From Combretum micranthum (taxonomy: Eukaryota > Streptophyta > Magnoliopsida > Myrtales > Combretaceae), in NCBI GenBank assembly GCA_024138025.1, contig JAMXBD010000695.1, forward strand, positions 434,001 to 498,000: a stretch of 64,000 bases of DNA. The letters are read 5' to 3'. The notes beneath the pieces are model-generated. The model saw only the letters and a list, made by a program, of their open reading frames with translations. It was not told the origin of the DNA and did not search any database. Position numbers and translations under genes: made by a program. Below, piece by piece: positions 23,747-37,314 of this stretch. Numbering within the stretch: position 1 is the stretch's first letter; each line of letters starts with the position of its first letter.

Positions 23747-26236
23747 AGTATCATAGAATCAGTAAGAAATACTCATTATGGGTATTTTTCTTGGTTAGGT
23801 GATCCCGAGGAAGAGTATTCATACTCGGAGGATTATTTTGATTAGTGGATTTACCGATCGACTCATCCGTAAGAAAGATAGATCCTCATGACTAAGTGAG
23901 TTTAATTCCGATATTTTTCGTACTTGGTTGTGCTTGTAGCTAGAGGCACTAGAAGTAGGAAAAGATGAAAATGAATTATGTATAATAATATTGGTTAAAA
24001 GAATGCTAAGCATACCGAGGCACGAATCGTTGTTAATTAAATTATGTTTTACTATTATTTTGTTGGAGTATATGCAAATTTTGTGATCACCTTTAAATTA
24101 CTCTAATCTTATACTATGAGTTATATTAATTGATTCATGCATATCACGTAGTTAGTTTCATTGCATGAGCTGCTATACTCGATGGGCAAGAGTATAGTAA
24201 CCGGGTTTGCAGGAGCCATAAATCTGTAAGATGGGCGATTAGCAGCCTGAAAGAACTATTTTAAGATGGGTGAGTAGGCGCTTGAAATAAACTACATGAG
24301 TTGGATTTTAAAGATGTGTTTTAAAGAGCCTGAAACACCTAACCTTGAATGGAGGGATAAATCCATTCAAAATATGATTTTCGGTAGATCATATGTATTG
24401 CTTGATCACTTGCTTGATGCATTCATATGCTTGTTTAATAACTTGTTTGAAATTATTTATACAAGTACGTTGATTCAGGAATATTCTCACTAAGCTAGTT
24501 ATGCTTATACTCCGATAGACCTTTGTTATAACAGGACTATATCTTGTATACCCATAGACTTCATATACTCGAGTGGGATGATGTTTTAGAAAAGCTTCTG
24601 GAAATCTTTTGAAGATCATAAGTTAAATATCATTTAATGTACTTTGGTGTTAGTATTATCTTGTTGTGAGAAAGATTAAGTTGATATTATGATTGTTTGG
24701 AGAATTATAGGGGAAAACCCCTAAGTGATGTAAGGATTATATTCTCTTAATGATAAATTGGATGATTATTTAGATTCTTGTATGTTGTATTTACTATCTC
24801 GAACTATACATCCCACCGGTGTCTTCTATTGTTGTGATAGACGCCTTGCATATGGTGTTGAAAACTTTCGCATGACTTCAAGAAGTCATTCGTAAATTTT
24901 AATACCGTATATGGTGGACTGCCACGTTTAGGGTACCCTTCGGGGCGTGGCACTGCTACTCAACTTCATTTTGTTATTTTTCAAAAGTCTCACCATATAG
25001 ACTCTCTAGGTAACATATTTATTATTCCTATGCTCAAACATGGTTGAAACATACTAACAACAATTCATAATGCATGCATGATCCTGGTGATGTTGCTCAA
25101 AATGACAATTTTACAACATTGACTTTTGTAAAAAAAATGATGATATTTAAATTTATGGTAGTAAACTTGGAAACATTGTAGTAAAAACTTATTTCTATGT
25201 CTTTTCAAAGTAAGTGATCTCCAACTTGAAAATGAGATTCTAAACTTATTTTCTTTCTTTAAAAATCTCAGTATACTTATGTAGTTTATAAACAAGTTTC
25301 ATTTGATCATTTATTTTTCTAAAACATTGAACTTATGTAAATTCAAGAAAAGAATTTATCATGCTATATCTTCTAAATTTCCCTTTTAATGTCTCAGTAA
25401 TTTTGAGGAGTGGGGCATAGGGTTTGTTATTTGATTTTATCATTTTAAAACACTAAGGTTAAGTTGATTTGAAAGTGAAGAATCAAAGTTCCACAATCCC
25501 TTTTAATACCTAAATGTCTTAACATTATTGAGAGAAATAAGTGCATGATTTTCTTTTCAAAGTTTTCTTTTGATCAATGACTTTCCGTGTATTGAAAACG
25601 AATATTAGAAAATATTTTACATCATAAAGAATTGTCAATATGTAGAGGTTCATAACTTAATGAATCACCCAAATCATAATAAGCCCTCTAAATTAGTAAC
25701 TGAATGTAATGACAATCTCAATATCATCATCTTGTTCTTACTTTTAAATGTACATACTTTTAACCATCATTACATTTTAGGTTTAAAACTTATTTTGCAT
25801 TATAACATCATTATGAATATTTTCATGCATAGGAACGTAAAATCAAACTATAGTCATTTTGACACTAGGATGATCATAAACATAAAGGAAACAAATATTA
25901 GCAAGAACAGTAAATAAGAACATAAAGGTAAGGAGATAAAAGATGGGAATCTTAGATCATATTCAAGGCTCCTTGGGACTTTAAGATGGAAAAGTCCTCT
26001 TGTAACTTGAACATAAACTCAATGATGACAAAAATAAAAGATGGGACTCTTAGATTGTATTCAAGGCTCCTTGAGATCTTGAGATGAATAAGTCCCCCTT
26101 GGATTTAAATATGGTCAAGCTCAAGACTAGAAATTTAGACTAGTCTTATTATGATTTGAAATGGAAAAGTCTTGGTCATGCAAATAAAAAGCATGAAAGT
26201 AAATAAATTGCAAGAAAATAAAAGTTAGATTAGTGA

Positions 26237-29200
26237 TGTCACGCCCCAAGGGATACCATAAATGTAACAGTCTGCTATACTCAATATTAAAGCTTGAGTA
26301 TGACAGCCATAGCCACTCCCAAAAGCTTTGATATTAAGTGTAAGGCGTGCTCTCACAAATTTAGAGGACCATTCATGGAATTATGAAGCTTAAGAAGATA
26401 TAATAACAAATTAAGAAGAAATGATTCATAATATTCATTTGTTCATATCAATACTCTTACAAAACTTAGGGGTATTCCCTAGTCACAAATCTATTACAAG
26501 AGTATTTCTACATTTTATCCAACATTAAACTTCATCTTGAGATTCCTTAACCAATAGGGAAATACCTGGCTACAAGGTCCACGTGGCCTCAACCACAAAT
26601 AAGTGAACTACAAAAGATATCTATAAGGGTAAGCTAATACGCTTAGTGAGAACTATTTCCATAAATAACTTCTTGTGTAAAGGAATTCAAACAAGTTATT
26701 TAAGCAGACAAATGAAATGCAACATACATGTGGCCAAACAAGGCATATAGTTTTCCGGGAACTATATGTTGAATGGATTTACGCTCTTCATTCGGGGTTT
26801 AGTGATATGTAACCTCAAAACATGTAGTTTCAGTTAAAAAGATTTATGCTTTCAACAAATATCACCAAGCATATTAAGTCTACTTGAATTGAGCCTTGCT
26901 TTCGGACTTTCCGCCAAGTATTTCCTTCATGTCGCCAAGCAATCACTTTCGGTCACTCCGCCAAGTATTACTTTCGACTTGAGCAACAATCCTTCTCACC
27001 CAAAGATAATAACCCAATGCAATGTGACTCACTTCATGGTATGCATGGATCCATTTATTTATGATATCATAACATCATTATTATCAATTTTACGGTGATC
27101 ATAGAATCTTATACAAATCAAGTGTTATACTAAAACAAATATTAAATCAATTTCGGCCTCGATATTCTTAGGATTCTTTCAAAGAATTATCTTACATACA
27201 TATCCATTTGTCTTTTCTTAATTCTAATGCAACTAGATTACAAGAACAAATAAGGAAAGCATTTTAAGGAAATTAACTCACGATGCCATGATGACAATTC
27301 TTCTACACGAATGAGTCGCTCACATAATCCTCTTAATCGAAATAGTCCTCATGGTATAGGTATTCTTCTTCGAAATCACGTAATCAAAGAAAACACCCAA
27401 AATAAGTATTTTCTGGATGATTTTCTTGAATCTTGATAAAACAATGTCATGAGAACGTCAAAGTTCGTATAAAGGAGAATTCCAATTTAAAATGCTCATA
27501 ACTTGGTCATTTTAACTCGGAATAGCGCATATAATATACTAATTTCTACTTACTCGAAAAGATCTATCTATTTCAAAAACTATTTTTATCAAACTAAACC
27601 ATTTAGGCCCCAAAACAATGGTGATCAGATTCACTACGAATTTTCTATTTCAAAAACAATTTTTGTTTCAAACTTTAGATCATTCAAGATTTGTTTGATA
27701 AATATTTAGTTATTTATATAGTTAAAAATTTCTCTTTTTATAGCTACTTAGCTCATATTTTATTCATGTTCAAGTGCTTGTTGTCCATTTATGTTTCTTC
27801 AGTAAAACAATGTTAATTCGGAGTTTAGAAAAAAATAGAGTTTACAAGAATCCATTTTGTAAATCTTTTTAAACGAATATTTTGATTCTTTTTGTTTTCA
27901 AAGAATTACTTTATGTTTGACTTATTATTTCTCCTAGATGACCTTTTTCAAAAAGCAATTTTCTTCTTTTCTAAATTCTCTACATTAGTGCTATTTTTCT
28001 TATTTATTTTCTATACAATTTTCCTTTGCCCATTTGTTTGAAAAGATCTTAATTTGAAAATTCTCATTCCTCTCTCATAAGGTTTCCTTTATTTATGTTT
28101 TCATAGAAATCATTTTTGTATCAAAAATCATTTTCTTTTTGAAAAACAAAGTGATATAAAAATGATATAAAAGCTTTTCAAAACAAAAGTAGTTTCTAAA
28201 ATTGTAGTGAGTTCTTCTTATATCTTGGAAAGGAATGACTTTATTTTCGTTAAACCATGGATTTTATATTTCATATAAACTTATTCCTAAGTGATAAAAT
28301 CTCCTTTTTATCAAATATTTTTAGAGCTTGAAAAATTTGGACAATAATATTAATGGCATGATTTATGAGAAATAATAGCAAGCAAAAATAACTTAAATAA
28401 TAAATAAAATTAAGTATTAGGAGTCTTAGCTTCTTCAAGGCTCTCGGGACTAAGAAGTAGATTAGTCCCAAAAGAAAAGTAAAATGAAAGAAAAAAAAAT
28501 TGTTTTAACTTGATGAGGACAAGTCTAAGACTAGAGACTAGTCTTAAAATAGTCAGAAGTAAATAAATTACAAAGAAAGAAATAAATAAATTACTTTGTA
28601 TGGAAATAAATAAATTGCAAGTGAGCTTATATGCTCTAAAGAATACATATATATATAGATACATAATACTTAGATATAGTAACAATAATATGAACAAAAT
28701 AACAACATTAACATAAATAGATTTCCATGAACAAGAACAATACATGAATATAGTGTAGCTTCCATAACATTTAGTTTTTGAAAACTCACACCATAGTCAT
28801 GTAAAGTTACATGACATGAGGAGAAGAAAATAATAAGAAAAGTTTATCTAAAGAAGGTTTTTGGAGTGTTATGTGGTTGTGAGTTTTGTGTAGATAAAAA
28901 GTGGTTTGGAGATTATTTTGAGAGAAGATTTGAAGAGAGTTTTGAGAGGAGAATTTGAGAGAGTTTTTTTAGAAAATTTGTGAGCAGTAATTATGTGAAA
29001 GAAGTGAAAGAGGATAGGGTATTTTAGGAAACGAGGAGTGGATTTGTGTGTGATTTAAATAAAAGAAAATTGAAACAAAATGAGGGAGAGAAGGGGACAT
29101 GAGGTGCTGGCCATGGGGGTAAGAGAGAGGGAGAGTTTTATTTTTTTGCATTTTTGTTGATTTAAAAAAGTAATAAGTAAGGTAGATGTGAAATAAAGTT

Positions 29201-29735
29201 ATAGGTAAGGTAAAAAGTAAAGGTTATAGTTTATGGTGTTGTAAGAGTAGGTTGTAAGGAAAAGTAGAGAGAAAAGAATAGTGTAGAATAGTAAGGAATA
29301 GTATAATGTAAAGTAGACATGACAATTTAAGTACCGGTAGTAAGAAAATATGTGTATAATTGCGATATATGATATTTTTAGTTACTGAAAAATTATGAAA
29401 TTGATATTTTTAAAAATCTTACATTTTTACGAATATAATTGTATATTCAGAATATTTTTACTATTTCGAGCCCTGGGGACACGTTTTTCGAGAACTGTAT
29501 CTGATCAGGTTCAAAATGATTTGCGGTTTTACTAATCTGATCTTTTTAAGCTTTCTAAGGTAATTACGCACTATTCTATATACTAAACTCTTACTTACTT
29601 TCTTCGGGTTGTATATTCAGGATTGCCGAACTTAAGCTATTACATCTAACTGGGGTTTTGCTGATTTTAGGGTTCTGGTTGACTTCTAGATTAAGGTTTT
29701 AAGCTAAACCGATTCCAAAGATTTGGGGGTTTACA
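26237..29735 (-). mobile_element. Solo LTR of the large-LTR family, 3499 bp
   Basis: Termini are tgtcacgccccaag and gggggtttaca, with a perfect 5-bp TSD, AGTGA (26232-26236 and 29736-29740). It aligns by landmark with 3655-7355, including the 'cataacttggtcattttaactcgg' segment (27497 onward) and the taagactag/ctagtctta hairpin (28526-28546). It differs in having 'tccgccaagtatt' units near 26905-26970 in place of the 'ggctcctactagcc' array. The TATA equivalent near 29020 is decayed. No coding sequence. Confidence 0.9.
28526..28546. promoter_or_regulatory. LTR hairpin, copy in the solo LTR
   Basis: Perfect 9-bp arms taagactag and ctagtctta with an AGA loop, the same as in 6193-6213 and 15827-15847, within an LTR that is otherwise clearly diverged. 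Confidence 0.55.
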
Positions 29736-30701
29736 AGTGAGCATTATGCTTTAAAGATTATATTTACATATACATATAGATATGTGTATAAAAGTTAGTT
29801 TAGAGTGCATATGGTAAACCTCATAAATGTAAACTTGAAACTTGGCATTTCCATATCTAACTCTTGAGCATCATAGGGAGAGTTTTTTTCATGGAAAACA
29901 CATAAAACGCGCATAAAAATTTCATATACATAAAGTAGGGAGAGTATTTGAGTGTTTACCTAAAAAAGGAGATTAGAAAAGATTTGTGTTGCAAAGAAAT
30001 GAGAGGGAGCCGAGAGGTATGTTGGAGGAGGAGAGGTGGCAGTTTGTGTTGGTGTATAAGCTTTGAGAGGATTTGAGAGAGTATTGTAGAGAGGATTTTG
30101 AGTGTTTTGAGTTTAAAGAAGTTACCAAAATGTAAAGTGTTACAATTTGATGAATAGTGAAAAATAGTGACATGAAAGTGATTGAAGTAAATAGCAATGA
30201 GTAGTAGTGAATAGTAATAAATAGTAAAATGAAATAATAATTATTTACCAATAGAAAATAAGATACTCGTAAAATTTGGTTCAACTTTTTTTATAATTTG
30301 ATGATTTAGTATATGATATTAGGAGAATAATTTACTATTATTTTATTATTAATTTTTATTCGGTTATGCTATCTTGATCTGCATGCTAGTGGTTGGATGC
30401 ATAAATTGTTTGGTTTTTCGATGAATTTTTTAACTCAATAATTTATTACTATACTATAGGAAATTACTTTAGATTAATTTATTATTATAAATTATTTAAA
30501 TATATAATCTCGATTTTCGTGTTAGTGATTAGTACATGAATCATTTAGCTTAGGGTTTCCGGATCGATTAAGTTATAGTATTTAGAATCATTTTGATGAT
30601 TATACGTTTTTGCGAAACTAATTACCTTCAAGGTTTTAAGCTTTATCTAATTCATTTGATATCCTAGGATTATTGAATCTTTATTTGGTCTCATCTAAGG
30701 T

Positions 30702-32348
30702 TGATAAGTCTATTTTGCTCTATTCTATTCATAGGAATTTAGGCTTAATCTGATGCATTTTTAGGTAAATTCTTATGAATCTGGTGCTTTTATTATTTAA
30801 ATATTGTTTTTCAACTCCTAGAATCGAAAGATATAGAAACAAAGTGCCTTGAATCAGATTGGAGTAAAATAACATCAATTGTGCAAAACAAAATTTGGTC
30901 AAAAAAGACCTATTAAGGCCAAAACAGCAAGGCAAAATAGGGCAAAATGGTCCATCGAGCCCTCGACATGACCTTCGACGTCTTTTTTGAGGTGATTAAA
31001 CTGTAAACTTTATGAAAGACTTCTATAACACCACAATGTCGAGCCTTGGATTTACCTCGTGACTGAAGCAGGACAAAACCATACCTTTAAGAGGAAAAAG
31101 CACAACTTTAATTAAGTGCTACCTTCAAGCCCTCGACAATCTCGATTTACCCTTCGGTTGAACCTAGACAAAGACTGAGGCCCTTTTTTGATAGAATTCC
31201 ATAGCTAGGGTGGAGCCCTAACTTTCAAGCAACGTTCAAGCGCTCAAACCTTACCCCTCAAAAAGTGACCCTATAAACTAGGATTTATAGTGCGCGTGAG
31301 AGTAATGAACAAATTTTGTTATAAAAGATCTGTCATGTCAGTAAATAAAATTGTCATGATTTTTGTGTCTTTAGCCTACAAATAAACGTACACAGGCATG
31401 TGATTAATAACATATATCATATGTGACAAATTCCTAATATAGAGTAAAGAGAGAATTCTTGAGCAAAAGAACTGTTTCTTCTTGCTTTTAAAATCTCAAA
31501 GTTTTCTGGGTAATTTGTTATAAACCCGATGCTTGTTTGTTCAAGGACCTGTGCTTCAATTTTAATTTCATCTTTAATTCAATTTTTTTTCTTTAAGAAT
31601 CTGCTCTTAATACCTGCATCTATGAAGAAATAAACATTTAACTTAAGGTTAGTGAATCCAACACCTGATTCATGTGATTTCAAAATGATTTAATGATTAT
31701 TACTAGGTATTTGTAATTAATAGCTAAAACTTAACTTCGTGGGTCTAAATGTGTGGTACACCTTTTAGATTCATGTTTGATTTCAATTGAATAAATTGAG
31801 AGGTCATTTTTTTGAATAGATTTGGGCTACTAATGGAGTTGCTCATAATTATCATGAGAGAGGGATGGTGAAACTTTCCATCACTTCTTTTTAAAATTCA
31901 TTAGGTTGGTTTTAAAACAAAAATTTCTTAAACTTTATGCAAATTTAGACTGCTGATAAATTTTGAAGAGATTCCGCTGATTTGATCTAGATCTAGAATT
32001 ACTGACTTTGAGAGAGGTTTTAATTTACATTCATGAATCTGACAATGCAAATATGCCATGTACAACTCCATGAGTTTGCTTAGAAATTACATGATAAGGA
32101 CTTGGTGAAGCAACCCTAAAGCTATTCATCTTGCATCAACAAGTATATTTTACGTTTTGCCTTGAGAAGTTGTGTACATTTTTTAACCAAGTATGACTTT
32201 TGTTTTCATCATGACCTTCTAAATTTTCTTTGGCTAGATAATAGATGAAATGTGAGTAAGGTAGATGCTAACGATCCCCCATAATATAACCTAATATTTT
32301 TTATGCTACTTTGGTAAGTGTACTTGCTTGATGTTGATAGTTGCTTCA
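30702..32348 (+). mobile_element. Athila-type solo LTR
   Basis: It starts tgataagtctatttt. Near the far end it has 'gatcccccataatataacc...atgctac', a counterpart of the U5 motif in the complete element, followed by 'gtgtacttgcttg', and it probably ends ttgcttca at 32348. Host LTR sequence resumes with 'ccgaccaacgg' by about 32435. The inner part (31780-32160) is similar to the reverse complement of 59260-59760. The left flank aaggt and right flank agttg do not match, so the right boundary is approximate. No gag or pol. Confidence 0.6.
30955..31280 (+). promoter_or_regulatory. U3 word block and TATA of the Athila-type solo LTR
   Basis: Repeated words around TCGAGCCCTCGAC: 'tcgagccctcgacat', 'ccttcgacg', 'tgtcgagcc', 'agccctcgacaatctcg'. 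The block is followed directly by 'gaccctataaacta', a TATA candidate near 31272. Same layout as in the other Athila-type LTRs, different words. Confidence 0.5.
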
Positions 32349-32555
32349 AGTTGAACAGAACTTATTAGTTTTATAAATTTTTGAAAACTTCAACTTCGCA
32401 TACTTAAAAAATGGTTTTAAATCTGAAGATTAACTCGCCGACCAACGGTTTCTAGAGTTCTGTTTCAACTTAGGTTTTTTTAAGGGTTCCCATTTCGGTA
32501 TTAGCTCTAGAGTTCTTATCTAAGAGTGCAAAAAAATCTAGGGGCTTACACCTGC

Positions 32556-34243
32556 AAACATAGAGAACTCGGTGTTATGTAAGTTGTTCTTAAAACCCTA
32601 TTTTAAAGAATATGCCAATATTTTGATGAACATTATGAATAAAACAATTTTTTCTAAAACAAACTTAAACATCAACTCACTAGTTAAAATCCACCTAGAA
32701 ATAAAATCGGTATACAACTTAGGGAATCAAGTTTTAAGAAGTAAATTCATTTTTATGAAGTTAAGAAAATACAAATAATAGTTATAATAATTAGACACCC
32801 ACTGGTAACAAATTAAAAATTTTAGTTTTCTCCCAACAACCCTCAAAAGGTCTATGTGTTGAAAATTTATTAATTGAAAAAGAATTATTATGAGAATAAA
32901 AATTTAGAATAAGCCATTTACTTAATTTTTCTCATATGCTAAAACTTAAAATATTTTAAAGATGACACAACTTATAATGATTTTTCTTCACAACCACATA
33001 AAAATTATGTTTTAAAAAATAATTAGTTGAAAAAAAGTTTAATATAAAAATGAAATATTCATGAACTCAAAGTAAATACAAAATTATGATTTTCTTTCAC
33101 AATCTAAGAATTCAAAATCTTAATCAAGAACCAAACTTAGGAAAATTTCAAGAAGGAATACACTTAGAGCTTCATATCACAAATAAGTAAGACCATGTCT
33201 TATAAAATAAATTGTTAAATAAAATTTTTGAACAAATATAAGAACTTTAAGATTTCAAAATATATATTGAACTATGATCTTTGTTGTCAAGTCACAAAAT
33301 GACGGGTTTAATCATAAGTCAAGGAATGATTTCATAAAACTCAATACTTCAGAAAGATTGTTTACAAAATTTTACTTTTAAGACAACATTACTAGAATCA
33401 TGCATATAATATGAGTTTATGTCTCTATTAAAAGGATTGTCAATATATAAATATCTTAGTACTTGCTATAAAGTATTTAGGTTATGTAAGACTTGGAAAA
33501 ATGTGAAACTAAAGGGTGGAACTTTTGCGTCAGATCTGTATCGACCTATTTTAGAATACAAATGGATTTAAACGTTAAAAATAACCCTCTAGGTAGTAAA
33601 CAACTACTAATATATAAAATTCTAAGTTAAAATGAGCAAGTTATGGCCATTTTAAGTTGGAATTTTCCTTCATCCGAATTTTGACACAAATAATAGATAA
33701 AATTAGAAAGATTAAGTAGAACCTCTTTAAAATACTCATTCTGGGTACTTCCATTGTATAGGTAATGAGGAGTTTGACGTGCTATTTCTGGAGGATTATT
33801 ATGACTAAGATTGCCTCAATGGACGAGTGAGTTTTCCCTCTTGATTTCGTTACCTTGTTTGTGCGTATAGATAATTGCACTAGATCTATAGATACAAGAT
33901 AAAATGAATATGTATGGGGTTATGGGTTTATATGTAAATGCTTTTATGTATGTGTGACAAAGGATACTAAGCATATCGAAACTAACAAATGATTATTTAA
34001 GTACATTATCGATATTATATGTTGCTAATGCGTATATGATGCTTGTTTGATCACCCCAAATATACTTTAATTACACTCAGCCTTAATAGAATTTAAATGG
34101 ACACATATTCCATTCGTCGAGCCAAATGTAGAATATTGCTACTCCTATGCGAAGAATCGAGAAGGTTCGAGGCTAAGAGGGCCAGCAGCCATGCTCATTA
34201 TTAGGCAACTAAGGCGTATCGGGGATACATCCCAAGGATGATC
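32556..34243 (+). mobile_element. Middle piece of the oldest plus-strand LTR
   Basis: It shares the landmark 'gttatggccattttaagttggaatt' (33641 onward), followed by 'aatactcattctgggtacttcc', with the plus-strand LTR at 20835 and 23770. It runs into the TSD TGATC of the next insertion and resumes at 55735. There are long AT-rich stretches without coding potential; a frame at 32572-32778 is not credited. Confidence 0.65.
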
Positions 34244-35425
34244 TGTTATGCCCCAAAGGGTACCTTAAATGCGACAGTCTGCCACACTCCATATCTAAAT
34301 TCGTGTATGACAACCTTAGTCCTTCCATGAGTTTAAACACCGGATGTAAGGCTCACGTTCAACAAATAGGGAACCATACTTTGAATCAAAATAGCTTAAG
34401 AAGACATACATAGTAATAAGAATGTAAATCATAACAGTTATATCCAGATTTAATCTATTACATGATCTAAGGGGCATTCCCCCATCAAAATATTAAGAGT
34501 TTTTATGTTCGCAAAAGTCTCTTACAATAACCATTATATATATCGATTAAGGAGATTCAATTAGAAGTCTATGCCTATATCTAGGTCCCAACTTCTTCAA
34601 AAAGCTCCTTAAGTTCCAAAAGCTATACCTGAGGAAAGTGGCCTCTCGGAGATAGCCATAAATATTCATACTGCAACAGGAAACTATGGGGGTATAAGCT
34701 TACGAGCTTAGTGAGTTTCACTTCCAAAACTAAATACTCAACAAGCAATATATAACATACAAGTTATATTAACAACCATATGAAATGCACAAACACGTGA
34801 GTATACAATACATAAGACCGTCCCGAAGTCTTATGTTGAATGGGCTTACGCCCTCCATTCAGGGTTAGGTGTTTCAGGCCCATACGACTATAGGTTTCAA
34901 ATTTTCTCATTTATATTATGGTTGATACATATGCCCACCCACACACAATTTGTAGTTAACACAAGTGCCTATACCACTACTATTTTAATTTCGGCCATTA
35001 TGCCAACATTCGAGTTACAGGCCCCTCGTTGCCTAGCTATTATGCCTTCTTCCCACAAAGGTATAATAACCTATGCAATGTGACTCACATATGGTATGCA
35101 TGGTCAATTTGATTATAAGATCATGACATATTAATTTAACAATTTATGGGCGATCATGGATATTGCAGATACTTCAATTCTATACTAAAGCATGCAAATG
35201 TTTACAATAAGCTCATTTCGATATTCTTAGCATCAATTCACCCAAGTAGAACTCATATACACACAATTAAATTTTTATCTTGTCCTAATTCTAATGCCAC
35301 TAACGTTACAAGCACAATCACGAGCATATAATTTAAAGATAGTGAACTCACTTTGCCATGGCATGAAAATCCACTTAATTATAATAGTCATTGGAAAGGT
35401 CTAGTCCGCCTCCAAAGTCTCCTAA

Positions 35426-37201
35426 TGATAAGATCATATTTTATACAACTTGTTGATATTCATAAGAGCTAGAATGGATATTTGTTTGATTAAAATTCAT
35501 GTTTTAGGACTAATTTGGACAAAGAAATCGAAACAAGAGACTTTGAATCAAAAATGGAAAAAATTGAAGTAAAGGCCGGCATTTCAACATTCAAAGCCGC
35601 CGGCGTTCAGACGGCTTACACCCAAGGCCGCTACCAGCACTGCCAGCTTTGCAAGATATTCACCCAACAACATTGTAAGCCACCTCAAAGCTGCCGGCGT
35701 AGAAGATGAAGAAACTAGCGTACTTAAAGGCCGGCAGCTCAGAATTGGAAAGTCACCAGCTTTAAAGGAGTTACAATATACGCCGACTCCTAAGCCACCG
35801 GCGTTGGGGCAGTGTAGGTAAAAAATTTGAAGAGACATGAAGATAACGAATGCTTGGAGGAAATTGAAGCGACAAATCTGTTGAAATGTCTACGCCAGTG
35901 TGAAAGCCGCCGACTTTGGAACGGCGTTCGTTATAAATTGGTGCAACGCTTCATTTCTGATCACATACGTCGGCTAGATCTACATCTATGCCGCCGGCGT
36001 AGAAGTGGCCTACATATGTAACTGATGTTGAACGCTGACTGTGCACTACCTGCGCAAAGGAGAAAATGATGATACACCGCCTGTAAGCCGCCGGCGTAGG
36101 ATCTATAACTGCCAGCTTTGAATGAAACTGCCATTTTTCTTTAATGATTTGTTACGAAATTTTTCCTATAAATAGGGGGTCTTCTCCTCACTTTCTGAAT
36201 CATCCAAATAGCTCTAAAATACACTACAATACATAGATTAGAATTAGCATTTCATAGAAATTTTTGAAGAGATATTGAAGTTTTTCAAGAATTTGCAAGT
36301 GAATCTTTGATATTTTGAATTGGTGATATCTGATCTTTTCCTTTTATGCAATTCATATATCTGAATATTATGATCATAATGAAATCATTTGCAATTTCTT
36401 ATCTGATTTTTGAATCATCATCCATGAGTAGCTAAATCCTTTTTGTGGGAAGTTGATGAAGCTTTAAACATGCTAAAATGATCTTTGAAACCATGTTATA
36501 AGATAGTTAGAATCATGGAATATTCATATTGAGTTTTGATTATTCATCATATCTTTGGTGTATAAGAATTCTGATAACTCGGAAGGGAAATTAGGGTTCA
36601 TATGAATTCATAAATTAAGATTAAATTACAATTGCGGAAGCGGTGGAGTTTAATCTAATTTAGAAATTGTCCATGAATACTAATGCAATATTTTATATTG
36701 ATTTCTCATTAAGGAATTAGGGGATGTTAATATAAAGTATTAGTCAATTATAGAATCGGAAGGTTTATAATTGTAATTTTGATTCCACGAATAATTTATT
36801 TAGCGGAAGCTATTGAATTATTTTTGTGGTTTAAAAGGTTTTTTACTCTGTTTTTAAATCTTTACAATTTCTTATGAATATCCATGAATCTAATTATCGT
36901 TATAACATGACTTCAAGTTGATTGGCAATAGTTTAAAGTGGATTATGCTCCTTCCCACATTTTTCTAACATATCACTCTCTTCAAAAGCTCACTGCATTC
37001 ATAGTAGATACTTAATTAGAAAATTTAGTTTAGTCTTAATCTAAAGATCAATTGCCTAGATATTAGTATTAGTTGATAATCGTCTAGTAGTTAATAGACC
37101 TTTGTGGGATCAACACTTGACTCATGCTATATTACAAGATAAGGCTCAGTACGCTTGCTGGATAAGATGCTTTAAAAATTCAATACTAATTTAGCACATC
37201 A
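35426..37201 (+). mobile_element. 5' LTR of the Athila-type element
   Basis: Begins tgataagatc and ends tagcacatca. It contains the GC-rich word block (35573-36118), a TATAAATA box at 36167-36174, a leader, and a U5 motif 'ctttgtgggatcaac' near 37102. Short frames inside (for example 35515-35709 and 35827-36021) are also present in the 3' LTR and follow the GC block; they are not credited as genes. Confidence 0.93.
35573..36174 (+). promoter_or_regulatory. U3 CCGGC word block and TATA box
   Basis: About 550 bp contain many variants of 'gccgccggcgta', 'aaggccggca' and 'gccagcttt', several of them self-complementary. The TATA box 'cctataaataggggg' follows within about 50 bp. The dense CCGG and CCGGC sites stand out from the AT-rich element and would be targets for CG and CHG methylation. 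Confidence 0.7.
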
Positions 37202-37208
37202 AGTTTTC

Positions 37209-37225
37209 TAGCGCCGTTGCCAGGG
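37209..37225 (+). other. Primer-binding site, tRNA-Asp type
   Basis: 'tagcgccgttgccaggg' lies 7 bp after the 5' LTR. It is complementary to the 3' end of plant tRNA-Asp with two apparent mismatches. This primer is typical of the Athila/Tat group. Confidence 0.85.
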
Positions 37226-37314
37226 ATTTTATTAATATTAGACTACCTTCAACTTAGCTAGTAGTTTAGGTTTAAGTTTAGTTTTGATTTTTTCCTTTTC
37301 TCTTTGCAGGTTTT

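Larger units (their letters stand above)
18006..24952 (+). mobile_element. Solo LTR of the large-LTR family, plus orientation, split by a nested LTR
   Basis: Termini are tgtaagcccc and cggggcgtggca, the reverse complement of the termini of the minus-strand family members. TSD: CTACT (18001-18005) and CTGCT (24953-24957), one mismatch. Without the nested LTR at 20905-23746 the length is about 4.1 kb. The 'ttatggccattttaagttggaa' landmark near 20835 and the decayed 'gcaggagcc...agtaggcgc' repeats near 24205-24280 correspond to landmarks in 3655-7355. No gag or pol is associated. Confidence 0.85.
3183..32550 (-). mobile_element. Solo LTR of the large-LTR Ty3/gypsy family, split by four direct insertions
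   Basis: The left terminus (tatcacacc, a decayed tgtcacgcc) is followed by 'taccctaaacgtgaca'-like sequence, as in the other LTRs. The right terminus is ggggcttaca. The flanking 5-bp TSD is CCTAC (3178-3182) and CCTGC (32551-32555), one mismatch. Removing the nested elements leaves 3183-3654, 17036-18005, 24958-26236, 29741-30701 and about 32349-32550, roughly 3.9 kb in total, close to the 3.7 kb LTRs of the full-length relative. No internal gag or pol belongs to it, so it is a solo LTR. Transcription would run on the minus strand. Confidence 0.8.

Noticed and set aside
35515..36021. Small frames inside the Athila-type LTR, repeated at 45870-46376
   Set aside because: They follow the GC-rich word block. 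The copies differ by changes not biased to third positions, and no family is recognised.
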